In this document: positions 53,314 to 62,992 of the stretch, in pieces | How positions within the stretch are numbered: the first letter of the stretch is position 1 | Layout: each line of letters begins with the position of its first letter | Origin: Opitutaceae bacterium | GTDB taxonomy: Bacteria; Verrucomicrobiota; Verrucomicrobiia; Opitutales; Opitutaceae | NCBI GenBank assembly: GCA_027490995.1 | Contig: JAIXWY010000005.1 | Span: forward strand, 62,001-126,000 | Direction of reading: 5' to 3' | DNA length: 64,000 bases | Notes under the pieces: generated by a model | What the model was told of the DNA's origin: nothing | The model's database searches: none | What the model saw: only the letters and a program-made list of their open reading frames with translations | Position numbers and translations under genes: made by a program

Positions 53314-54768
53314 TCAACCGCTCGCCAACAGGCGGCGGAGCGTCTCATCCACGAGCTTGGGGTTGGCCTTACCCTTGGCGGCCTTCATGACCGGGCCCTT
53401 GAACGCGTTCAACGCGCTCTCCTTGCCAGCCTTAAAGTCCGCGACCGACTTCGGGTTGCCCGCGATCGCGTCCCGGCACCACTGCTCCAGCTCGGCCGCG
53501 TTGGTCTCGGCCTTGAGGCCCTTGCGCTCCACGACCGCCGCCGGCATCTCACCGGTCGCGAACATCTCCACGAAGGCCTCCTTAGCCGCATTCATGAGGA
53601 GCGCGCCGGAATCGATTAGCCGCACGAGTTCCGCAACGTGCGCGGGACGGACTCGCGACGCTTCCAGACCGATCTTCGCTGTGCCCAACTCGCGCAGGAG
53701 GTCATTGACGATCCAGTTCCCGACCGCCTGCGCCTTCTCCACCCCCGCCAGCGCTACGGCCTCCTCGAAAAAGTCGCTCAACGCGCGGTCCGGTACGAGG
53801 ACCGACGTGATGGTGTAGGGAATCTGGTAGGCCTCGTAAAACCGGCGCTGCTTGTCGAACGGCAGCTCCGGGCACTCTGCCCGCAGCCGAGCCTTCCACG
53901 CCTCGTCCACCTTCACGGGCATTAGGTCCGGGTCCGGGAAGTAGCGGTAGTCGTGCGCCATCTCCTTCGAGCGTAGCGACTGCGAAGTGCCGGTCTGGCC
54001 ATCGTAGTCGCGCGTCTCTTGGCGGATGTTCCCGCCGGCCGCGATCACCGCGAGCTGGCGCTTGATCTCGTGCGCGATGCCGTCGCGGACGAAGGAAATC
54101 GAATTGAGGTTCTTCAGCTCCACCTTGGTGCCGAGCTTGGTTTCACCCACCGGACGCACCGAGATATTCGCGTCACAGCGAAGCTGTCCCTTCTCCATGT
54201 CGCAGTCCGAGATCCCAGCATACACCATCGCCGTGCGCAGCGCCGTGAGGTACGCGAAGGCTTCGTCCGCAGTGTGCATCGCCGGGTCGGAGACCACCTC
54301 CATCAGCGGAGTCCCGGCGCGGTTGTAGTCGACCAGCGAATCACTCGCGGTGTGGTTCAGTTTCCCCACGTCTTCCTCGAGATGAATGCGGGTCAGGGGA
54401 ATACGCTTGTGCTCGCCCTGGACATTGCGAGCTGGACCCGGCAGCTCGATCTCCACGGATCCGCCGAGGCAGATCGGCTGGTCGTACTGAGAGATCTGGT
54501 AGTTCTTCGGCGAGTCCGGATAAAAGTAGTTCTTCCGGTCCCATTTGCAGACCGGGGCAATGTCGCACCCGAGCATCAGGCCGGCGCGAATGATCGCGTC
54601 GAGCGCCGCCTTGTTCATGACCGGCAGCACGCCCGGCAAGGCGAGCACGACGGGGTCGGTGAGCGTATTGGGATCCTGCCCGTAGCCCGTCGCCACACGG
54701 GTGAACATCTTGGACTTGGTCTTGATCTGGATGTGCACTTCCAGACCGATTACGGCTTCGTAGTTCAT
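53314..54768 (-). CDS. gatB: Aspartyl/glutamyl-tRNA amidotransferase subunit B
   Basis: 484 residues. GatB signatures are clear: YEAVIGLEVHIQIKTKSKMF, YPDSPKNYQISQYDQPIC and DYNRAGTPLMEVVSDPAM. The C-terminal YqeY-like tRNA-binding part ends in LVDETLRRLLAS. It phosphorylates Glu or Asp on mischarged tRNA and passes it to GatA-produced ammonia. It follows gatA by 12 bp and is the last gene of the minus-strand translation block. Confidence 0.97.
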   Translation of the reverse strand: MNYEAVIGLEVHIQIKTKSKMFTRVATGYGQDPNTLTDPVVLALPGVLPVMNKAALDAIIRAGLMLGCDIAPVCKWDRKNYFYPDSPKNYQISQYDQPICLGGSVEIELPGPARNVQGEHKRIPLTRIHLEEDVGKLNHTASDSLVDYNRAGTPLMEVVSDPAMHTADEAFAYLTALRTAMVYAGISDCDMEKGQLRCDANISVRPVGETKLGTKVELKNLNSISFVRDGIAHEIKRQLAVIAAGGNIRQETRDYDGQTGTSQSLRSKEMAHDYRYFPDPDLMPVKVDEAWKARLRAECPELPFDKQRRFYEAYQIPYTITSVLVPDRALSDFFEEAVALAGVEKAQAVGNWIVNDLLRELGTAKIGLEASRVRPAHVAELVRLIDSGALLMNAAKEAFVEMFATGEMPAAVVERKGLKAETNAAELEQWCRDAIAGNPKSVADFKAGKESALNAFKGPVMKAAKGKANPKLVDETLRRLLASG

Positions 54769-54780
54769 GGCGAGTCCGGG

Positions 54781-56244
54781 TCAGAGCGTCGGCCGGCGCT
54801 GGCTCCAGGTATGGGCGCGCTCATAGGTGTGGGCCATGGCCAGCAGCTCGGCCTCGCCGAAGGGTTGGCCGATGAGCTGCATACCGATGGGACGCCCGTC
54901 CGCGCTGAAGCCGCAGGGCACACTCACCGCGGGTAGGCCGGCGAGGTTCACGCCGATCGTGTAGATGTCGCAAAGGTACATCGCAAGCGGGTCGGCCTTC
55001 GCGCCGCGCCGGAACGCCGGGGTCGGCGCGGTCGGGGTCAGCATCACGTCCACGTCCCGATAGGCATTGAGAAAGTCCTGCCTGATCAGCGTCCGCACCT
55101 TCTGCGCCCGCAGGTAATACGCGTCGTAATACCCACTCGAGAGCACGTACGTGCCGAGGATGATGCGTCGCTTCACCTCGGCCCCGAAGCCCTCGGCGCG
55201 CGACTTGGAGTAGATCTCCACGGCGTCCTTCGCTTCCTTCGAACGGTGGCCGTAGCGGATGCCATCGAAGCGCGCGAGGTTGGAGGAGCACTCCGCGGTG
55301 GCGATGATGTAGTAGACGCCGATGCCGTACTCGGTATGCGGCAGCGACACGTCCTTCACCGTGCAGCCCTGCGATTCATAGAAACGCACCGCGGCCTGCA
55401 CGGATGCCGCCACCTCGGGATCCAATCCCTCGCCGAAATACTCGCGCGGAATGCCGATCCGCCACGGACCACGCCGAGCCTGCAACGCGGCCCGGTAATC
55501 GGGCACCTCGGCACGCCAGGACGTCGAGTCCAACGGGTCGTGCCCCGCGATCGCGCCAAGCACCATGGCCGTATCCTCGACCGAGCGGCCGAAGGGGCCA
55601 ATCTGGTCGAGCGACGAGGCGAAAGCGATCAGGCCATAGCGCGAGACGAGGCCGTAGGTCGGCTTGAGGCCGACGACATTGCAGAACGAGGCCGGCTGGC
55701 GGATCGATCCGCCCGTGTCCGAGCCGAGCGACACAATCGTCTCACCGGCCGCCACGGCGGCCGCGCTGCCGCCCGAGGATCCCCCGGGTACGCAGTCCAG
55801 CGCATAGGGATTCGCGGTCGGGCCAAAGGCGGAATTTTCGGTCGACGAGCCCATCGCGAACTCGTCCATATTCAGCCGGCCCCAGCAAATCGCCCCGGCC
55901 TCGCGCAACCGCCGGGTGACCGTCGCGTCGTAGGGCGATACAAAGTTTTTCAGCATGCGGCTCGACGCCGTCAGCGGTTGCCCGGTGACTGCGATCACGT
56001 CCTTTAGGCCGATCGGGATGCCGTCGAGCGGACCCCGCGCCTCGCCGCGCGCGCGGCGTTCGTCGGACGCGCTCGCCTGAGCCAGCGCATCACCGACGTC
56101 GTAAGAATTGAACGCGTGTACGCGGTCCTCGACCGCCTGGGTGCGGGCGATCACCGCCTGCATGAGTTCCACCGCCGAGATCCGGCGCGCCTGCAGCGCG
56201 GCGGAAAGTTCGGCGATCGACTGGTAATGAAGCGCTTCGGACAT
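54781..56244 (-). CDS. gatA: Aspartyl/glutamyl-tRNA amidotransferase subunit A
   Basis: 487 residues of the amidase-signature family. The Ser-cis-Ser-Lys triad is visible in [12 protein letters not shown] (Lys), [17 protein letters not shown] and [16 protein letters not shown]. It releases ammonia from glutamine for the GatB reaction. The length is usual for the subunit. It lies between gatC (26 bp upstream) and gatB. Confidence 0.97.
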   Translation of the reverse strand: MSEALHYQSIAELSAALQARRISAVELMQAVIARTQAVEDRVHAFNSYDVGDALAQASASDERRARGEARGPLDGIPIGLKDVIAVTGQPLTASSRMLKNFVSPYDATVTRRLREAGAICWGRLNMDEFAMGSSTENSAFGPTANPYALDCVPGGSSGGSAAAVAAGETIVSLGSDTGGSIRQPASFCNVVGLKPTYGLVSRYGLIAFASSLDQIGPFGRSVEDTAMVLGAIAGHDPLDSTSWRAEVPDYRAALQARRGPWRIGIPREYFGEGLDPEVAASVQAAVRFYESQGCTVKDVSLPHTEYGIGVYYIIATAECSSNLARFDGIRYGHRSKEAKDAVEIYSKSRAEGFGAEVKRRIILGTYVLSSGYYDAYYLRAQKVRTLIRQDFLNAYRDVDVMLTPTAPTPAFRRGAKADPLAMYLCDIYTIGVNLAGLPAVSVPCGFSADGRPIGMQLIGQPFGEAELLAMAHTYERAHTWSQRRPTL

Positions 56245-56270
56245 GATGGAGGGGCTCGCAGACGGGTGAC

Positions 56271-56573
56271 TTACTCCACCACCTTGGGGACCACGATCAT
56301 CTGATCACGCTGCGCCGGGGCATTGCGCAGTGCTTCCTGCACCGACAGACCCGCGCGCGCCTCGTCGGCCTGCCAAACGTTGAACAGCGGGAACGCGTGC
56401 GCGGTCGGCTCCACGCCGGTCACGTCCACCCTCTTCAACTTCTCGATCGCGTCCAACACGTCGCCGAGCTGGCTCGCGAAGTGCGCCTTCTCCTCAGGTG
56501 TCAGGGCGAGCCGCGCCAGCGAGGCCACATGATCGATGTTGAGGTCGGTCGAAGAGGAGGACGGTGCGCTCAT
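56271..56573 (-). CDS. gatC: Aspartyl/glutamyl-tRNA amidotransferase subunit C
   Basis: 100 residues. The opening [20 protein letters not shown] and the final [19 protein letters not shown] are the GatC pattern. It stabilises the GatA-GatB complex. The ATG overlaps the pheT stop by 4 bp, linking the amidotransferase to the synthetase genes. Confidence 0.95.
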   Translation of the reverse strand: MSAPSSSSTDLNIDHVASLARLALTPEEKAHFASQLGDVLDAIEKLKRVDVTGVEPTAHAFPLFNVWQADEARAGLSVQEALRNAPAQRDQMIVVPKVVE

Positions 56574-59032
56574 TTGCGGAGGATGTAGCCGTGGCCGGAG
56601 ACGAGGGCGTCCTGCACTGCAGTGAACACGCGGTTGACCTCCTCGTCGGTGAGGGTGCGGTCCTCGGCGCGGAAAACCAGAGAGAACGCGAGGCTCTTGT
56701 GCCCGGCCGGCAGGCCCTCGCCACGGTAGACATCGAAGATCTCCACCGACTCGAGCGCAAACGCGGTCCCGACGGCCGCGCGCGCCGCCTTGGTGATCGC
56801 CTTGCGGACATCAGCGGCGGGTACGGCCTCGCCGACCACGAGCGCCACATCGCGCAGGGCCGCGGGGAAGAGAGCGAACGGACGGTAGCGCGAACGGGTG
56901 GCCGGTGTCGCGAGGTTTGCAGGAAGAATCACGAGTTCGCCGGCATACACGCGGCCCGTCACAGCGCGCGTCTTGAGCGACGCGACGTTGAGCAGACCGA
57001 AGGACGCGGACCAACCGTGGGCGAGATCGCCAGCCGTAGCGGCATGTCCGGCCTGCCAAGAACGGTCGCCCTCGGCGACCGGCCGGATCTGGCGCGACAG
57101 ATCGAGACCCGCCAAGGAAGCCAGTGCTTCGATCAGATGGCGCGCGGCGTAGAAATCCGGTGCCGGACGACGCAGCCACGTGCGGGAGTCCGGATCCTCA
57201 GCGAGCACGAAGCCCACCGCCACACACTCAAGCAACTGGCCATCGCGCTCGCGGAAGACGCGCCCGGCCTCGGCGAGGCGCGTGACCGATACTCCCCGTG
57301 CGCGGTTCAGGCGCAGCGTCTCCACCAACCCATCAATCAGCGTCGGCCGGAGGTGGGATTGGTCCTCCACGAAGGGGTTGGCGAGGGCAAGACGCGGGGC
57401 GAGGGACTCGGATGCCGAACCCGCCACCTCAGCGGCGGAACGGAGCGTGTAATTGACGCACTCGTGGCAGTCCTGACCGACGAGGAGTCGGAGGGCGCGA
57501 CGCTGATACTCGACCACCGGATCATCGTCCTCGGCGAGACCGGGGCCGGTGACCGTCGTGGCCGGGATGCGCTCGGTACCGAAGATGCGCAGCACCTCCT
57601 CGACCAAATCGATCGGCCGATCGAGGTCGTCGCGCCAGCTCGGCACGCGTACCGTCCAGCGCTCGCCCCCATCCTCGGCGCGGTCCTCGCGCACGATGCG
57701 CAACTCGAGCGACTCAAGCGCCGCCCGCATGTCGGCGGACGGGATGGTGAAGCCGAGACGCTCATTGATGTAGGCCGGCGTGACCACAATCTCGCGCAGC
57801 CACGGTTTGTCTCCACCTACCCGATACGCTGGGCCGGCGACCCGGCCGCCCGCGGTCTCGAGAATGAGACCCACTGCGCGGCGCGAGGCCTCGGCGAGGC
57901 CGTGCGGGTCAACCCCGCGTTCGTAGCGATAAGACGAGTCACTCGCGAGCCCCAGCCGGCGCGACGTGGCGCGGATCCCCTGGCGGCGGAAGCACGCCGC
58001 CTCGAGCACCAGATCGGTCGTAGACTCATCGACGCCGGAATGGCTGCCGCCCATGATACCGGCGACGACAACGGGGCGCTGCTGATCGGCGATGACCAGC
58101 GTCTCGGGCGAGAGCGCGCGCTCCTTGCCGTCGAGTGTGACCAGCGACTCGCCGGCGGCGGCGCGACGCACCACGATCCCGGCGCCGCCCAGCTTCCGCG
58201 CGTCGAACGCGTGCAGCGGCTGGCCGTACTCGAGCATCACGAAATTGCCGACATCGACGACATTGTTGATCGGCCGGAGTCCGACGGCGGTAAGCCGCTC
58301 CTGCAGCCAGGCCGGGCTGGGGCCGACGCGCACGCCCGTGATGATCGTGGCCTGGTAGAGCGGGCAATCCTCGGCCGCCTCGACGCGCACCGACCCGAGC
58401 AGGTCGGCGCGGGACGGCGCCTCGGCGAACAGCACGGCGTCGTTGGCGACCGACGGGTAGCGCAGCGGCTCGCGGAACCAGGCGGCGAGCTCGCGGGCGA
58501 TGCCGAGGTGGGAAAGGCAATCGGGCCGATTGGGCGTGATCTCGATATCGAAGACCACATCGCCCGCCGGCAGCACCTCGTTGATCGGGCGTCCGAGTTC
58601 GGGGCGGTCGCTGAGGATGAGCAGGCCGGAGTGATCCTCGCCTACGCCCAGCTCTCGGCCGGAGCACATCATGCCATCGGAGGCGTGGCCGCGGATCTTG
58701 GATTGCTTGATGACGAAGTCGCCTGGCAGGACCGCGCCCGGCAACGCGACGGGCACGCGGTCGCCGACCTGGTAGTTCTGCGCGCCGCACACGATGGTCT
58801 TCACCCCGTGGGCGGGACCAACATCGACGGTGCAGACGGAAAGCTTGTCGGCGTTCGGGTGGCGATCGCGCGTCAGCACCTCGCCAACGAAGACGGAGGA
58901 CAACGCGGGGGCGCCGGTCGTGTGGACTGATTCGACCTCGAAGCCGAGGAACGTGATGGCGCGGGAAATTTCGTCGGCGGAACGGCCGGCGAGGTTGACG
59001 TACGTCTGGAGCCAGTTGCGGGAGACTTTCAC
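56570..59032 (-). CDS. pheT: Phenylalanyl-tRNA synthetase beta subunit
   Basis: 820 residues. The N-terminal tRNA-binding domain (HPNADKLSVCTVDVG, KIRGHASDGMMCSGRELGVG), B3/B4 and B5 regions and the C-terminal anticodon-binding (FDX-ACB) domain are all visible, for example FALFPAALRDVALVVGEAVP near the end. It makes the alpha2beta2 enzyme with PheS, encoded just upstream. Confidence 0.97.
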   Translation of the reverse strand: MKVSRNWLQTYVNLAGRSADEISRAITFLGFEVESVHTTGAPALSSVFVGEVLTRDRHPNADKLSVCTVDVGPAHGVKTIVCGAQNYQVGDRVPVALPGAVLPGDFVIKQSKIRGHASDGMMCSGRELGVGEDHSGLLILSDRPELGRPINEVLPAGDVVFDIEITPNRPDCLSHLGIARELAAWFREPLRYPSVANDAVLFAEAPSRADLLGSVRVEAAEDCPLYQATIITGVRVGPSPAWLQERLTAVGLRPINNVVDVGNFVMLEYGQPLHAFDARKLGGAGIVVRRAAAGESLVTLDGKERALSPETLVIADQQRPVVVAGIMGGSHSGVDESTTDLVLEAACFRRQGIRATSRRLGLASDSSYRYERGVDPHGLAEASRRAVGLILETAGGRVAGPAYRVGGDKPWLREIVVTPAYINERLGFTIPSADMRAALESLELRIVREDRAEDGGERWTVRVPSWRDDLDRPIDLVEEVLRIFGTERIPATTVTGPGLAEDDDPVVEYQRRALRLLVGQDCHECVNYTLRSAAEVAGSASESLAPRLALANPFVEDQSHLRPTLIDGLVETLRLNRARGVSVTRLAEAGRVFRERDGQLLECVAVGFVLAEDPDSRTWLRRPAPDFYAARHLIEALASLAGLDLSRQIRPVAEGDRSWQAGHAATAGDLAHGWSASFGLLNVASLKTRAVTGRVYAGELVILPANLATPATRSRYRPFALFPAALRDVALVVGEAVPAADVRKAITKAARAAVGTAFALESVEIFDVYRGEGLPAGHKSLAFSLVFRAEDRTLTDEEVNRVFTAVQDALVSGHGYILRK

Positions 59033-59086
59033 GGCAAAGAGGAGGTTCGCGGGTGCGGAGCGAGGGCGGAAAAGGCGGAGACCGCG

Positions 59087-60130
59087 TCAGGCGAACTGCC
59101 GCAGGAAACGCAGATCGTTCTGATAGAAGTAGCGGATGTCATCGATCCCGTAGAGCAGCATCGCGAGACGCTCGAGACCCATGCCGAACGCGTAGCCGGA
59201 CCAGACCTTGGGGTCGTGACCGACCCCATCGAGCACGATCGGATCGACCATGCCGCAGCCGCCGATCTCGATCCACTCCTTGTTCACCTTGGGCAAGTGT
59301 CGGGCGCTGAGATCGACCTCGAAACTCGGCTCGGTGTAGCCGAAGTAATGCGGCCGGAAGCGCGTCTTGGTGTCCTTGCCGAGCAAGGACGTGAAGATGT
59401 AGTCGAGCAGTGCCTTCAAATCGCGGACCGTGACATGACGGTCGACGTAGAGACACTCGAGTTGGTGGAAATTGGCGGAGTGGGTGGCGTCGGTGGTATC
59501 GCGGCGATAGACACGGCCCGGCGAGACGATGCGGATCGGCGGTGGACCCTTGAGCAGTGTGCGGATTTGGACGGACGACGTATGGGTGCGCAGCAGGTAG
59601 CGCTCGTCGGGGTGGTGCTTGGAGACGTTGGCGAACGCGGCGTCGCGCGGCAGGTAGAACGTATCCTGAGCATCGCGAGCCGGGTGGTCGGCGGGCGTGT
59701 TGAGGGCGTCGAAGCAGTGGTATTCGGTTTCGACCTCGGGGCCGTCGGCGACGGTGAAGCCCACCTTGCGGAGGATGCGGCACATTTCCTCGCGCACCTG
59801 GGTGAGTGGGTGGAACGTGCCTGGACCCACGTCCGGGGACGGCAAGGAAACATCGATGGCGGGCCCGACCTGAGCGGCGATCTCGGCGGCGACCACGCGA
59901 TCGAGGGCGGCGTCGAGCAGCGCCTGCACCTGTCCCTTGGCCTCATTGATGCGCTTGCCGAGGGCGGGGCGCTGCTCCTTGGGCACGGAGCCCATTTGCT
60001 TCATCAGCGCGGTGAGTTCGCCGTTGGGGCCGACGAGGCGAGCCTTGGCGGCCTCGAGTTCGGGGCGGGAGCGGATAACGGCGAGATCGGCCTGCGCCTT
60101 TTCCTGCAGGGCGGAGAGAAGCGATTCCAT
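59087..60130 (-). CDS. pheS: Phenylalanyl-tRNA synthetase alpha subunit
   Basis: 347 residues. Class II motif 2 (RIVSPGRVYRRDTTDATHSA, FHQLECLYVD) and motif 3 (YAFGMGLERLAMLLYGIDDI) are present, and the N-terminal coiled coil (residues 1-85) that binds tRNA(Phe) is intact. It pairs with PheT. Two hairpins lie in the 210-bp leader between rplT and pheS, which could attenuate transcription. Confidence 0.97.
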   Translation of the reverse strand: MESLLSALQEKAQADLAVIRSRPELEAAKARLVGPNGELTALMKQMGSVPKEQRPALGKRINEAKGQVQALLDAALDRVVAAEIAAQVGPAIDVSLPSPDVGPGTFHPLTQVREEMCRILRKVGFTVADGPEVETEYHCFDALNTPADHPARDAQDTFYLPRDAAFANVSKHHPDERYLLRTHTSSVQIRTLLKGPPPIRIVSPGRVYRRDTTDATHSANFHQLECLYVDRHVTVRDLKALLDYIFTSLLGKDTKTRFRPHYFGYTEPSFEVDLSARHLPKVNKEWIEIGGCGMVDPIVLDGVGHDPKVWSGYAFGMGLERLAMLLYGIDDIRYFYQNDLRFLRQFA

Positions 60131-60235
60131 GGAGACAACGGGGAAGGAGGAACAGAGAGGGCGACGCCCCGGGACGTCCGGGTGGGACGATCGAGACGGC
60201 GGGGAGGAAGAAGACGACAGCGGGCGGGGGGAAAG

Positions 60236-60269
60236 AAAAAGGACGGCACCCCGGGGAGGGGCCCGTCCT
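60236..60269 (-). terminator. Terminator or attenuator between rplT and pheS
   Basis: Read on the minus strand, a stem (7 bp, 60240-60246 with 60263-60269, plus 4 inner bp) is followed by a T run (plus-strand AAAAA at 60236-60240). It can end the rpmI-rplT message or attenuate pheST. Confidence 0.7.
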
Positions 60270-60275
60270 CGTGAG

Positions 60276-60303
60276 GCTCAATCTCGGTGAACCGAGACTG
60301 AGC
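60276..60303 (-). promoter_or_regulatory. Leader hairpin upstream of the pheS terminator
   Basis: 13-bp imperfect stem (GCTCA and TCTCGGT arms, one mismatch) with a 2-nt loop, directly before the terminator hairpin in transcript order. It is arranged like an element that could assist or compete with the terminator. No Phe-rich leader peptide is visible. Confidence 0.45.
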
Positions 60304-60340
60304 GGTGGGGCGAGCCGACCCGGCTCGCGTTGGGGTGGAA

Positions 60341-60727
60341 TCAGGCCTTCGCCTTGGCGGCGGTGGCCTTGGCCTTCAACGCGTCCTGCGCCTGCTTGAC
60401 CAAGGCGTTAAACGCGGCCTCGTCGCGAATGGCGATGTCGGACAGGACCTTGCGGTCGAGCTCGATGTTCGCGGCCTTGAGGCCCTCGACGAAGCGGCTG
60501 TAGGTGATGCCCGCGTTGCGGCAGGCCGCGTTGAGGCGGACGATCCACAGGCCGCGGAATTCGGCCTTCTTCTTGCGGCGGTCGCGGTAAGCGTACTGCC
60601 AGGCGTGCTGGACCGCTTCCTTAGCGTAGCGGAACAGCTTCGATTTGCTGCTGTAGTAGCCCTTGGCGTACTTCAGCACTTTCTTGCGGCGGCGGCGTGA
60701 GGCCGGGGCGTTCGTTGCACGAGCCAT
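60341..60727 (-). CDS. rplT: 50S ribosomal protein L20
   Basis: 128 residues. The basic L20 pattern is plain: MARATNAPASRRRRKKVLK, YYSSKSKLFRYAKEAVQHA, and RLNAACRNAGITYSRFVEGL. It binds 23S rRNA early in 50S assembly and in many bacteria represses its own operon. A C-terminal Ala/Lys extension (KAKATAAKAKA) is longer than in E. coli. Confidence 0.97.
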   Translation of the reverse strand: MARATNAPASRRRRKKVLKYAKGYYSSKSKLFRYAKEAVQHAWQYAYRDRRKKKAEFRGLWIVRLNAACRNAGITYSRFVEGLKAANIELDRKVLSDIAIRDEAAFNALVKQAQDALKAKATAAKAKA

Positions 60728-60821
60728 GTTGGTTTTCCTTTATTTGGTGTGGCCGGCGGGTCGGCTTGGATGATTCACCCGCCTGGCGCGGTTGGAGGGA
60801 GTCGGCTGTGAGCGTGGAGGC

Positions 60822-61016
60822 TTACAGGCCGAACGGGAGACAACGCTTCAGAGGAGCGGCATGCCCCTCGGCGACAAGCTTGTCCTTCGTGGCACGACGC
60901 TTTGACTTCGTGCTCTTGGAGGCCAGCAGGTGCCGAAAGCCAGGGGTGCGCCGGATGAGCTTGCCCCGGGCGCTCAGCTTGAAGCGCTTGGCGACGGACT
61001 TTTTGGTCTTTTGCAT
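60822..61016 (-). CDS. rpmI: 50S ribosomal protein L35
   Basis: 64 residues from ATG 61016 (MQKTKKSVAKRFKLSARGKL). The family words KRRATKDKLVAEG and the size match L35. The usual infC gene upstream is missing from this place; a dehydratase gene is found instead. Confidence 0.96.
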   Translation of the reverse strand: MQKTKKSVAKRFKLSARGKLIRRTPGFRHLLASKSTKSKRRATKDKLVAEGHAAPLKRCLPFGL

Positions 61017-61096
61017 GGAGAACGGGAGAAAACAGAGGCCCGGGATTCCCTTGGCAAGGGCAAAATCCACTCCACCCCACGGCATCACGCCCTCCC

Positions 61097-62062
61097 TTAG
61101 GGCGTCGTAGCCCAAGGAAGCCGGTCCAAATCGACGTTTCCGCCCGTGATGATCACCCCGACGCGGCGGTTGCGCAGGCGAGGCTCACGGCCTGCCAGCA
61201 GGACAGCCAGAGGGACCGCGCAGGAAGGCTCGATCACCAGCTTCAGAACATCCCAGGCGAGGCGCATTGCGGCGATGATTTCTTCCTCCGAGACCGTGGC
61301 GATCGCGGTCACATGGCGCTGGAGCAGCGCAAAGGTGCGGGGCGACAGGGTGGCCCGCAGGCCGTCCGCGATCGTAGAACCATTGCCGTCGCTGATCAGG
61401 CGCCCGGCGAGCAATGACCGGGCCGCGTCATCCACCGCGCTTGGCTCGGCACCGAAAACGGCGGTCTGGCCGCCGAACCCGGCGGCGGCGAGAGCGGTCC
61501 CAGAAAGCAGGCCACCTCCACTCACCGGCGCCAGTAGCGCATCCAGAGAGCCGACTTCTTCCAGCAGTTCGAGCGCAGCGGTGCCCTGCCCAGCGATCAC
61601 CCGAGGATCATCGAAAGGATGGACCAGCGTACCCCCACGCTCCCGAATCAAGGCGGCCGCCACGTGCTCCCGGGCGGCAAGCGTCGGCTCGCACAGGTGC
61701 AACGTAGCCCCATAGCGCTGGATCGCGGCGCACTTGATCGCGGCGGTGCCGCGCGGGGCGACGATGTCGGCGCGCACCCCCCGCTCCCGAGCGGCCAAGG
61801 CGACCGCGGCCCCGTGGTTTCCGGAAGAGTGCGTGACGATCCCGCCCTGAGCCTCCTCGTCGGAGAGCGAAAACACCGCGTTAAACGCCCCGCGGGCCTT
61901 GAAGGCACCGGCGCGCTGCAGGTTCTCGCACTTGAACCACACCCGGCTACCGCAAAGCGAGTCGAAGGTCGCCGAGCGCATCACGGGCGTCCGGTGGACG
62001 CGTCCGCGCAGCCGAACCGCGGCCGCCTGAATATCCGCGAACTGAGGCAGGGAGTCTGGCAT
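61097..62062 (-). CDS. PLP-dependent serine/threonine dehydratase-like protein
   Basis: 321 residues from ATG 62062 (an in-frame ATG at 62092 is also possible). The PLP lysine lies in AGAFKARGAFNAV. The ligand loops SSGNHGAAVAL and SGGGLLSGTALA are typical of the threonine dehydratase/serine racemase group. No regulatory ACT domain is present, so it is the catabolic or racemase type. It ends 80 bp before the L35 start and may be co-transcribed. Confidence 0.92.
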   Translation of the reverse strand: MPDSLPQFADIQAAAVRLRGRVHRTPVMRSATFDSLCGSRVWFKCENLQRAGAFKARGAFNAVFSLSDEEAQGGIVTHSSGNHGAAVALAARERGVRADIVAPRGTAAIKCAAIQRYGATLHLCEPTLAAREHVAAALIRERGGTLVHPFDDPRVIAGQGTAALELLEEVGSLDALLAPVSGGGLLSGTALAAAGFGGQTAVFGAEPSAVDDAARSLLAGRLISDGNGSTIADGLRATLSPRTFALLQRHVTAIATVSEEEIIAAMRLAWDVLKLVIEPSCAVPLAVLLAGREPRLRNRRVGVIITGGNVDLDRLPWATTP

Positions 62063-62171
62063 GGCGCCCCCGACCCTCGGAACACGCGCCACGAAACGCC
62101 AGCGCAGACCGCTCGTCCGCCAACCGCACCCGCCGACCCCCGCGGAGAGCGTCTTGCCCTGCGAAATGCTG

Positions 62172-62200
62172 TTGACACCCCCGCCCGATTCATGACTTTT
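62172..62200 (+). promoter_or_regulatory. Probable promoter of the tRNA cluster
   Basis: A perfect TTGACA at 62172-62177 lies 45 bp before the first tRNA. The -10 expected near 62195-62200 is poorly conserved. Confidence 0.4.
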
Positions 62201-62217
62201 CGCCCCTCCGCTTCGCT

Positions 62218-62292
62218 GGCTTCCTAGCTCAATGGTAGAGCAGCTGACTCTTAATCAGTTGGTTCGGGGTTCGAGTCCCCGGGGAGCCACCA
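62218..62292 (+). tRNA. tRNA-Lys (anticodon CTT)
   Basis: Full cloverleaf: acceptor arms GGCTTCC/GGGAGCC, D-arm TAGCTCAATGGTAGAGCA, anticodon loop CTCTTAA and T-arm GGTTCGAGTCCCC, with encoded CCA. The anticodon CTT reads AAG (Lys). Confidence 0.95.
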
Positions 62293-62384
62293 AGCGCGAC
62301 TTTCTGTTCTCCTCCGGGAACGTTCTTTTCCACTAAATCTTGGCTGTCCGCAGTTTACAAGAGGGCCTACCCCAACCCCCTTTT

Positions 62385-62459
62385 GCCGGCGTAGCTCAAT
62401 GGCAGAGCACCTGTTTTGTAAACAGGTGGTTGCAGGTTCAACTCCCGTCGCCGGCTCCA
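62385..62459 (+). tRNA. tRNA-Thr (anticodon TGT)
   Basis: Acceptor arms GCCGGCG/CGCCGGC, D-arm with GTAGCTCAATGGCAGAGC, anticodon loop TTTGTAA on a CCTGT/ACAGG stem, T-arm and encoded CCA. TGT reads ACA (Thr). Confidence 0.95.
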
Positions 62460-62524
62460 CTTTCGGCGGGGTGATCCCCGCGCATTGAGGCCCTTGAAGC
62501 ACCGGACGCCCTTCGACTTTCCAC

Positions 62525-62598
62525 TGCCTGGTGGTGTAATGGTAGCACAGCAGATTCTGACTCTGCTTGTCTAGGTTCGAGTCCTAGCCGGGCAGCCA
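62525..62598 (+). tRNA. tRNA-Gln (anticodon CTG)
   Basis: Acceptor arms TGCCTGG/CCGGGCA (one G-T pair), anticodon loop TTCTGAC on a GCAGA/TCTGC stem, T-arm with GGTTCGAGTCC and encoded CCA. CTG reads CAG (Gln). Confidence 0.95.
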
Positions 62599-62992
62599 TC
62601 GTAACCTCGATGTTTCAACGGTGGAGGTCGAAGAGAGAAAAGAACGTTTGACAGAGGAATGGCGCTACGGCGTTAGTCGCCTCCCGAGTCATTTATTTTC
62701 ATTCAATTTTCAGCCTCCCCTGCACCCTACGGCTTACCCCACGCCCCTCGATTCCATGAGCGGCATCCAGCACAAGCTGAAGCGAACCCCGGCAAGTGAT
62801 CTAATAGCCTCGAAAATTCGCCTCCTTTTGCTTTCCTTTGGAGCCAACCTTGCTCATTTGACCGACTCCCGGTGATTTTTTTGAGCAAAAAGCTCCGATC
62901 ACCGTCAAAACCCCACCCTCTTCCCGTAGTACCCTCGCACCCCGCTCGACCCGCTTTTTTTCCAACCTTCCACCCGACCTCAGAAAAATATC
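62599..62992. other. 394-bp leader region before exbB with a two-part stem-loop
   Basis: No real gene: the plus-strand frame at 62621-62875 shows no family pattern. A stem-loop at 62870-62904 has a 7-bp outer stem (CGGTGAT/ATCACCG) and a 4-bp inner stem (GAGC/GCTC). It may be an RNA structure in the exbB leader or a terminator of the tRNA transcript with poor U run. Confidence 0.45.

Noticed and set aside
56564..58930. A 788-codon open frame on the plus strand
   Set aside because: It is antisense to pheT throughout and shows no family pattern. Long antisense frames are expected in GC-rich coding DNA.
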